Part shown: positions 45,402-52,650 of the stretch, one piece after another
Numbering within the stretch: the first letter of the stretch is position 1
Layout of the letters: every line of letters begins with the position of its first letter
Assembly (NCBI GenBank): GCA_018398765.1
Contig: JAHBMJ010000043.1
Span: 5,001-57,650 of the forward strand
Direction of reading: 5' to 3'
DNA: 52,650 nt
DNA from: Chromera velia
Lineage: Eukaryota > Sar > Chromeraceae
Made by a program: the position numbers and the translations under genes
The notes under the pieces: model-generated
The model's database searches: none
Seen by the model: the letters and a program-made list of their open reading frames with translations, nothing else
Told to the model about the DNA's origin: nothing

Positions 45402-47360
45402 TCACTCAGCCAGGGCCTGCCTTGCCGCCTCCCTCTCCACTCTTGTCTGTCTCATAATAATATCTATGTCCGATTCTCTTTGCTCCTCTTTCCTTTGCAC
45501 TCGTCTCTCCTCTTCCTCCTCTCTTTCATTTTTCCCTCCTTCTGCTCTCTCTCTCTCTGCCTCGATGTCTCTATCCCGGGCTCGAGGTCGAGCCTGCTTT
45601 GCATCCTCTATCTCCACGTCACCAGCACCCCCCTTCCCCTTTTTCTTTCCTCCTTCTGCTCTCTCTCTCTCTGCCTCAATGTCCCTATCCCAGGCTCGAG
45701 GTCGAGCCTGCCTATCTGTCTCCTCCATTTCCACGTCCCCAGTACCCCCCTTCCCCTTTTTCTTTTTCTTTCTACCCGTTCCCCCGTTCCCTTTCCCCCC
45801 CCCCAGGCCGCCGACTAGATAAGGGAGGCCTCCCCCCCGTCCGACCTGGAGTATAGCCAGATCCTGGAAGGAGGGCTTGCCCCCCACAGGCCGAGCAGAC
45901 CGTTCTTCCCCTCTCCATTGTTCCCTATCCAACTGACCTCCCATCTGCGGAGGAGCCACCGGCAAGACCCCCGGGAACTGACCCTCCATCCCCGGAGGAG
46001 CTGCTGCCAGCACATTTTCCGGAACCTGACCACCTACCCTTGTAGGTGGGCAGAGGAAAGGGGGCAGGGGAAACTGGGGGCGGTAGTGAGGCCACGTCTG
46101 CTGGAGGATCTGAAAGAAGGGGGAGAGGTTGGAGTAAGGGAGTGAGTGTGGGGGAGAGGGCTGGGGAAAGGCCTGCAGAGGCTCCCCAACTCCGGTAAGG
46201 GGCCCGTTTGATCCCATCTGTCCTCGCTATGCCTCTCCGGTTCCTTCCGTTCCATCTGTTACAACTCTTTCACTGCCTCTGTCCCCACCCCTGCTTCCCC
46301 CTTCTTCCTTTCCCTCTATCCTTGCGGCCGAATTTATATCCCGGGTGGCTCTTCTCCAGTAATTTAGTTCACTGTCTGGGGTTGAGTGGGGGAGGCTCTG
46401 CCTCTGCCTCTCGCCCCCCCCTCTCTCCATCTTGCGACCCCATCCCGACCCCCTCTCCTGGTATCTCTGGTCCGGCACCCCCCCCCAGAGTTTGGAACCC
46501 CACCCTTACCCATCCCCTTGGTAGGTCGACTGGGTCCTCTGGACCTCTACCGGCCCCCCAGTCCTCGTCTGCGTATCCCAGCTCACCCCTTGGCGGGAAA
46601 AGTCCCGCCCTCAGGATATTGAGTGGGAGAGCGGAGGTCTCCCCGAACCCATTATCGTAGCCTGCAAATAAGGGAGTGGTCTCGAGTTTGCTGCCCCTTC
46701 TGGAGCGAGAGGTGTAGCATCTATGCATCTGTTAAAACGCCTCCTGGAGGAGGCAGCACGGAACTGACTTGTGAGTCCGTCCACCAGTCGGACGGTGAAC
46801 TTTTCTTCCTCTCCATCCCCATCAGGCAGTGTCGAGTTCCCTCCGTAAAGTGGAAAGAGTCCACAGTTATCACCAGCGAAGATGTCCGCATCCCTTTCTG
46901 TTTCGAAGAAGAGGATCCCCCCTCTCCGGAAGGACACGAAACCCCTTACTGAGTTCATATCAAAAATGGGGGCTTGGGGCTCAGCCGTCTCCGTCAATAC
47001 CTGCAACCCATGGTAGGTCGAAAAGAACTTGTAGAGATGGGAATCTGTTCTGCTGAGCTGCTCCCGGTCGATCCGTTTCTTGACTTCTGGTAGTGGCACG
47101 CGGTCATGGAAGGGCACAAAATTGATCCCCTCCATAACCCGCGTATGCGTACACCGAACTCCCCGATCCCCGCTGCGCCGTTGCCCCCCCACTTCTATTT
47201 TCAGGTCCTCCAGCCCCCGCGCCAGCCCTTCTATTTTCCTGTCCAGTCCCTCAGCTTCTTCCCGAGTGAAGAACTTCCTAAGCAAATCCTCCTGAGACTG
47301 TTTTAAGGCCTGTACCAGGAAGCTCTCAGTCATCGGGCGGTCAGATAGCGTTCTGTTCAT
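45402..47360 (-). pseudogene. ORF1-like coding of the LINE
   Basis: The likely start is the ATG of MNRTLSDRPMTES at 47360; the frame is open upstream to 47483. Residues 15-60 form a predicted coiled coil (LVQALKQSQEDLLRKFF, EGLDRKIEGLARGLEDLKIE), usual for ORF1 trimerisation. A more globular part follows. Around 45810-45560 the same frame carries two tandem copies of a charged unit of about 37 residues (GDVEMEETDRQARPR; AERERAEGGKKKGKGG). The middle (about 46610-46230) is proline- and glycine-rich with frame breaks. ORF1 proteins of LINEs bind the element RNA; assignment here rests on position and coiled-coil character, not on a conserved motif. Confidence 0.45.
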
Positions 47361-47764
47361 CCTTCTGAGAGCAAAGAGAGTAGCAAGCGGACACGGGAAC
47401 CGGCCCAGCAGAGTGATGCTTGGAAGAGAAACAGATAGAGACGGCAGAGATAATTGGATGACCAGATCTCCTTTATTTCTCAACCATTTTTCTTCAGAAA
47501 ACTATGAGCAGGTGTCTTCTTATATCAGAGGTAGTTTCCATTGTAAAACCGTCAAAAGTATTAGTTCAAAAGGGGATATAGATATCAATGGATCAGACAC
47601 ACAAAACGCGTACGCAAAAAACGTTTATTTTCGCGGGCGTGTGCCGAAGCGATTCGGCGTGTTAACTAGCGTGTTAACATTTGGGGGGGTATTATAAGAT
47701 CGTTTTCTTGTTCCATCTTCTCCAAATACGCATATCCATATCTACATCTAGTGACCAGAAGTTA

Positions 47765-48010
47765 CTAGGCGACGCACAGTGGTAAAAAAAAAAAAAAGAA
47801 TAGACATGTCAAGATTTTTTTTTTCTTTTTTTTTTTTTTTAGTCTAGTGGTCAAAGGTCCAAACAAACTTAGCAAAGGTAGGTTTTGTAGTTAGATATGT
47901 TTTTGTTATATGTTTGGCACTTCCAATAAAATAATAGAAAAAAAAATAAAAAAGATTAGGCTTCTCCAGATTTTTTTTTTTCTTTTTTTTTATCACTGTG
48001 CGTCGCCTAG
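47765..48010. mobile_element. Short inverted-repeat DNA element (MITE-like), 246 bp
   Basis: The left end CTAGGCGACGCACAGTGGTA and right end (reversed) CTAGGCGACGCACAGTGATA match at 19 of 20, with A runs just inside. A perfect 8-bp direct repeat AGAAGTTA flanks it (47757-47764 and 48011-48018). Inside, AGAT plus T-run blocks occur twice, as in the element at 17403-18032. There is no coding capacity. It is the best-preserved member of the family in this window. Confidence 0.85.
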
Positions 48011-48018
48011 AGAAGTTA

Positions 48019-49047
48019 TAGGTTTAATTATGGTTTGATCTAGTTTGATAACTTTAATATATTTTCATCAAAGATTGACACTGTTCGTCTCGGCAAATTA
48101 TGAAATGTCGGCAGTGACTCGGCACTGCCGCACTGTATTGAAACATAAATGTCGTTGTCGATCAGTGCCCTGAGTGCCATTTATACGTTTAGTGTCGATA
48201 ACGGCATTTATCGTCCACGGCATTTACCAACCCTAACAAAATAAAAAATTAGCGTATGTTTTATGCTTTTTTTTAAATGTCTTGCGCCTAGATAAATAAT
48301 AGAAATTTGAGTTTATTTTGTAAGATGTTAGAAATTACTTGTATATAACTTGAAATGCAGAAATGTCTAGAAAAATCTGTTCCGCAACATAAGCCTCATC
48401 AGGCACTTGCATGAAATTAAGCTTGTAAAACTGGAGAAGCTAAGTAATCTTATAACTTTAAAACTAGCTAGAGTTCAAGTTAAAATCAAGATAAAATTGA
48501 AATTAAAATTGAAATGGTTTTTATCAACGGCATATACAGGCCGTCAAAGTTGTTGCCGTTCCCGACTGTCACTGAAAATGTACGGGCGTCGATCGGACTC
48601 GATCCACGAAGATTTACATGTAAGCTTTCAACATACGTACGTGGAGTGCTGCTGTCTGTGGCTGTAACGCATACAGAGTATCCGCACAAACCGACCGACA
48701 CGAAACACAGGACACGCACTTCAGAGCATGCAACACTTCACCGACGAAGTGTTCCAAGTACATGAAAAACAGATGGAAGAGCATGAAACGGCAGAGGCAT
48801 TGGCCTACTTATCATGAACATGCGATTGAACCCATGCGGTCCTTCCTCACCTCCCAAGGACAAATACAAAAAAAGCACACCTTAACATGAAAGGTCAGTT
48901 GCAAGAATCTGTCGAAAGAGAAGAGTCAACGCTTTTCGGATGCAGTCAAAAAATGCTTGTCGCTTCATCTCACTCATTTCCTGTACAGAGAACTGTCTCC
49001 CTCATCGAAGAACGGGAGAAGAATTCGGGAGAAAATTTCAGAAGCGC
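48019..49047. other. Intergenic region with AAATGCCG-type repeat
   Basis: 48100-48240 carries several AAATGCCG/CGGCATTTA units and a perfect 8-bp stem (CGGCAGTG / CACTGCCG) at 48104-48125. The terminal ACGGCATTTACCAACCCT (48217-48234) is the inverse of 36435-36452. 48290-48940 holds no recognised gene. The 3' untranslated region of the cysteine-module gene should lie just below 49048. Confidence 0.5.
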
Positions 49048-52000
49048 TTAGTCGTGCTTGTGGCCGTGACCAGCGGAGTACCCCTTGGAGGAGCCAGAGG
49101 TGGCGGGGATGGTCTCAGTCATCACGCACTGCTTTCCGGTGTCAGTGAAGCCCTTAGGGCAGGACTGGGTGGTGGTGTAAGAGGTGGTGGTGCAGCCTCC
49201 GTTCTTGCCGGCGGTGGAGCCGGCGGGGCAGTTGTAGACGGCAGGGACGGACTGGGTGCCCTCGCAGGACTTTCCAGTGTCAACAGTGCCGGGGGGACAG
49301 AAGTAAGTGGTGTGGGACTCCTGGATGTAGTTGGTGTCAGCAGGGATCTGCTCAGTGACAGTCACGGGGACGTAAGTGAGGGCCTGCTCCTCGAGGTAGC
49401 AGCCTCCCTTCTTGCCAGACCCAGCTCCGGCGCCAGGGGGGCAGACAGACTCAGTAGAGACCTTCTCGGTTCTGGCAACCTCAGTCTCAGTGGCGGTGGA
49501 GAAGGTGGGGATGGCAGGGACAGAGGTGGTCATGGGGACGGTGGTGGTCACAACCTTGGTGGTGGTGACAGGGGTGGGGGCGTAAGAGGTCTGGAAAGAG
49601 GTGATGGTGTTGGCAGGGAAGACCTCGGTGTTGTAGCCAGTGGAGACGGAGTGGGAGGTCTCGGTCATGGTGGAGGTGGCGTAAGTGAGGGAGGTTTCCT
49701 CGGCGGAAGAGAAGGCGGAGAAGGAGTCAGCGGGGACGACAGAGTAAGTGGGGACCATGGGGACGGTCTCAGTGAAAGAGTCAGTCACGACGCGGTACTT
49801 GGTCTCCATGGGGCAGGGCTGTCCACTGGCAGCGGGGGGAAGAGGGGTGCCCTTGCCCTTGGAGCCGTGGCCGTGGCCGTGGCCGTGTCCGTGGGAAGAT
49901 CCGTAGCCGGTTCCAGTGGCGACAGAACCGTCAGGGCGGATGCAGGGAGCGTAGTTGACGCGGGAGTTGGTCACAGTGACGGGGGAAGACTCGTGAGCAA
50001 TGGAGTACTTCATGAGAGCAGGGACGGTCTCGGTGTAAGAGGAAGAGTCAACACCGGCGAAGGTCTCGTCAAGGACGATGTCATCGTACACAGTGTACAC
50101 CTCCTCAGTGGTGGCGGTCTCAGTGACAGTGCGGGTCTCGTATCTGTAAAGCTTGGGGACGACCTCAGTGATGGTGGAGGGCTCGAAGGTGATGCTGGTG
50201 GTGGTGAAGGTCTCAGCGGGGACATCCTCCCAACTGCAGTCAACGAAGAGCATGCGTTTGCTCACTTCTGACAAAGCACGACACGTCTTATCCAGAACAC
50301 AAGACAGCAACAGTCGGAGTACGCAAAAAAGCGAGAAAGAGAAGAGCAAAAGTCTGAGCAAAATAAGAAAGCGAGGAAAGAAAAGCAGATGAGGACAGGG
50401 CAAAAGCAGCAGCATGGTAAGGAAATGCACATGCAGCCGGAATGCAGAGAAAGTGAGAAAGGGAGACTGACGTCTGAGTGGCGCAAGTGGTCTCAGGTCC
50501 CTCGCCAACGGGGGTGGTGCCCTCGGGGCAGGCGTACTTGGGGACCTTGCTCTTCATGTCACCGGGGAGCTGGGTGGCAGGCACAGTGACAATGACGGGC
50601 TTCTTGCACTTGGGGGCCTTGGAGCCTCCGGTGTGGAACTCAGAGCCGGGGGGGCACTCAGTGTGAGAGTCAGTGTGAGTGACGGGGTGCTGGGTGGTGA
50701 CAGTCACAACGCAGTTGCCGTTGGCGTCCTCAGTGGTGCCCTTGGGGCAGTACTCAACGGGGTAAGATTCAACGCGGGTGACGGGGACAGTGACGGTCTT
50801 CTTCTCGAAGCGAGCCTTCTTGACGGTCTTGGGGGCAGAAGTGGTGATGGGGGTTCCGGAGGGGAGGGTCACAGTACAGATGAGGGAGGCATCAGCGCAC
50901 TCAGCACCGGAAGAAGCACCGCCCTTCTTGGAGTAAGAGCCGCCGGTGAGGCCGGAGGCGCAGCCAGAGGGAGTGGTGCCGGGGGGGCAGTAGTAAGAGG
51001 GGACGAGGAAAGACTTGGTGAGGGTGAGGGTCTGGGGGAACTCCTCGATGACAGGGGACTCGGCATCAACAGGCACCTCATAGGACTCGAGTCTGGAGCG
51101 GGTGAGGGTGAGAGTGCAGGTGCCGTCCTTCTGGGCGGTGGTGCCGTCAGGGCACGTCATTCCCTGAGCGATCTCCGTGGCGGGAAGGCTGAAAGAAGAC
51201 ATCTTGGACACGAGGGTGGGGACACGGACGCTCTTCTCAGACATGGTAGTCTCGACGTTCTGGATAGAGGTGGTGGCAGTGCAGTCACCTCCCTTGCCCT
51301 TTCCGTTAGAGCCAGTGGTTCCCTCAGGGCACTCGGAGTAGGAAGCGGGGGTGTTGACGGGGATGGACACGGAGGTCTGCTCAGCAATCTGGGAGTACTC
51401 AGTAGTAGTGCCGGTCACAATGCAATCGCCATTCTTGTCCTGGGTGGTTCCCTTGGGGCAGACAGGGGCGCCGGAAACGGAGACGGGCTTGGAGACAGAG
51501 ACCTCGTAGGGGGCCTTCACAACAGTGGTGGACTGGTCAAGGACCTTGCGGGGAGCAACGGTGGCCTGCTGGTCAGCCTTGGCGACAGTGCACATGCCAT
51601 CAGAGCCGGGGCCCTCAGTGCCCTTGGGGCAGGAGAGGACAGGCTTCTCGGTGGTGTGAGTCTTGGCCTCCTTGGCAACGGTGGTGGTGGAGACGCAGGT
51701 CTTGCCAGACATGGTGGAACCCTGCAGGGGGGGAAAGGGTAATGAATTGGTAAGATGAAGTTGTGAGGTGGTGCCTAAGTTGTGAGGTGGTGTTGACTTA
51801 GGTATCAGAAGGGGCACGGGACAGAGGACAAGAGACGGGGCCAAAGAGTTCAGAGACGAGAGCCACTCACCTTAGGGCAGGACTTCTCGGGAGCAACCTC
51901 AACCACGCTGGCGACCTGGGAAGTCTCATAGGGGGCGCTGACAGTCTTCACGCAGTCAGCCCCAGCGAGATCGTACCCGGGAGGGCAAGAGAGAGGCGCA

Positions 52001-52071
52001 GGAGCAGGAGCATAGCCCTTCTTCTGGGCGGCAGCAACGACAAAAGCAGCGGGGATAGCGAGGAACTTCAT
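49048..52071 (-). CDS. Secreted CPxG-module protein, oocyst-wall-protein-like, 878 aa
   Basis: Exons 52071-51871, 51721-50472 and 50233-49048. Introns start GTGAG and GTCAG and end CTGCAG, and phases join SCPK to GSTMSGKTC and ATQ to TWEDVPAE. Total 2637 nt including the stop. MKFLAIPAAFVVAAAQ is a signal peptide. The mature chain is a string of about 14 modules beginning C-P-x-G-[ST], closed by G-x-C some 8-15 residues later (CPPGYDLAGADC, CPKGTTQDKNGDC, CPPGTVDTGKSC, CPKGFTDTGKQC and others), separated by Thr/Val/Ser-rich spacers with E-x-x-P. This resembles the cysteine-rich repeats of Cryptosporidium and Toxoplasma oocyst wall proteins, which build disulfide-linked walls, but with two rather than six cysteines per unit. 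A His-Gly run (about residue 600) and a C-terminal GHGHKHD could bind metal. No membrane anchor is seen. It is probably a cell-wall or cyst-wall matrix protein; function is inferred from architecture. Confidence 0.85.
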
Positions 52072-52090
52072 TGTGTTTCAAAGAAGGAAG

Positions 52091-52098
52091 TATATATG
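52091..52098 (-). promoter_or_regulatory. TATA-like sequence upstream of the cysteine-module gene
   Basis: CATATATA on minus, about 20 nt before the start codon at 52071. If it is a TATA box the 5' leader would be very short or absent, so it may instead lie within the leader. Confidence 0.3.
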
Positions 52099-52650
52099 AG
52101 TAGAGTGAGGATTGATCGAAGCAAACAAGCTGACTCTTGGTGAAGTAAACAAACGATCGATTCAAACAGATTGAATGAGGAGGAGAGGTGGGGTTGAAAG
52201 GAGGTCTTGCAGGATCACGAAATTGGTGTTGCGGTGTTTGATGTGAAAAACGCTATTTGTGTGGCAATTTAAACCCGGCGCGCTATCTCTGTTGCAGTGT
52301 TGCAAGGAAGGTCTCCGCGATCTTTCTGCCTGACTGAATTCCATGAATGGCAAGAAGCCTTCGAGGAGAGAATTCGGAACGGAAAGTGTGAATTCCATGG
52401 ATGGCTCCACAGCGACGTGGTCCGTGACTCGAATGATTGAGCTGGGCCCGGAAAGCGAAAAGACCTCTGATCGTGAACTGTGTGTGTGCCCCTCAAAACC
52501 CACAGATGCTCTTTCCGGGGCCCTGGATGCGTTTCCATTTGTAGCAAACCTGCCTTGCGGGTCCGCATGCATGCACCGGGACTGGCCGAGCTACGAACAC
52601 CATGCACATGAAGCTTTTCTACCTACACTGCTTCTACAGTTGGGGAAGAT
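52099..52650. other. Upstream region of the cysteine-module gene
   Basis: No gene called. GAATTCCATGRATGG occurs twice, near 52337 and 52391. A 136-codon minus-strand open frame (52572-52162) has no recognisable features and is not called. Confidence 0.5.

Larger units (their letters stand above)
38638..47480 (-). mobile_element. Long non-LTR retrotransposon (LINE) with AP endonuclease, degenerate
   Basis: Minus-strand order: ORF1-like coding (47360-45402), a low-complexity stretch (about 45400-42800), AP-type endonuclease (42556-41672), RT (41138-39235) and a C-terminal zinc-type motif with helical tail (39219-38638). This is the standard layout of APE-type LINEs. Stops and at least one frameshift (about 40330) show that it is inactive. 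The 5' boundary (about 47480-47700) and 3' boundary (about 38490-38630) are estimates, and no target duplication was identified. Confidence 0.7.

Noticed and set aside
48940-50271. 443-codon open frame on plus, antisense to the cysteine-module gene
   Set aside because: Its Gly/Ser/Val-rich translation is the complement of a strongly biased coding strand. The minus frame has a signal peptide, repeated CPxG modules and in-phase introns; the plus frame has no domain.
50633-51742. 369-codon open frame on plus, antisense to the cysteine-module gene
   Set aside because: Same reason: a composition shadow (Gly/Ser/Leu/Ala only) of the real minus-strand exon.
52162-52572. 136-codon minus-strand open frame upstream of the cysteine-module gene
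   Set aside because: No recognisable features and it occupies the likely promoter region of the next gene.
1-52650. tRNA, rRNA or snRNA genes
   Set aside because: No cloverleaf-like, rRNA-like or U-snRNA-like sequence was recognised by eye; a covariance-model scan would be needed to exclude small RNAs.

Overview
The window is nuclear eukaryotic DNA. The evidence is spliced genes with GT-AG introns, long microsatellites inside the introns, LTR and non-LTR retrotransposons, and short inverted-repeat elements. The best guess is an alveolate alga of the chromerid type. That rests mainly on a secreted protein built from many CPxG cysteine modules, resembling coccidian oocyst-wall proteins, together with the gene style. 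It is an inference; no rRNA, organelle or other diagnostic gene is present.

Layout. 213-10424 (minus) is one gene of 19 small exons. All intron phases agree, giving an 827-residue protein with a signal peptide and no recognised function. Its introns are packed with CA, GA, CAGA and TCTG arrays, and one contains an assembly gap. 12188-12814 (minus) is a small secreted protein. 13583-16284 (plus) is a two-exon ankyrin-repeat protein of 805 residues. 16285-19007 is repeat territory with several short non-autonomous DNA elements. These share CTAG-type terminal inverted repeats and 8-bp target duplications.

19008-34126 (minus) is a very large Ty1/copia-type LTR retrotransposon: 15.1 kb, 709-bp LTRs, order gag-PR-INT-(extra segment)-RT-RNase H. 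It sits inside one of the short inverted-repeat elements and is decayed by stop codons and frameshifts. 35801-47480 is a cluster of non-LTR retrotransposon remains: a C-terminal fragment on minus, a duplicated 3' fragment on plus around an assembly gap, and a long minus-strand element with ORF1-like, AP-endonuclease, RT and zinc-motif segments. Another inverted-repeat element lies at 47765-48010.

49048-52071 (minus) is an intact three-exon gene for a secreted 878-residue cysteine-module protein, probably an extracellular wall or matrix component.

The host genes are functionally unrelated as far as can be seen, although two or three encode secreted proteins. The main biology of the middle of the window is nested transposon insertion and transition-biased decay. 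Exon coordinates and motif positions were worked out by hand and were not confirmed with transcripts or database searches.
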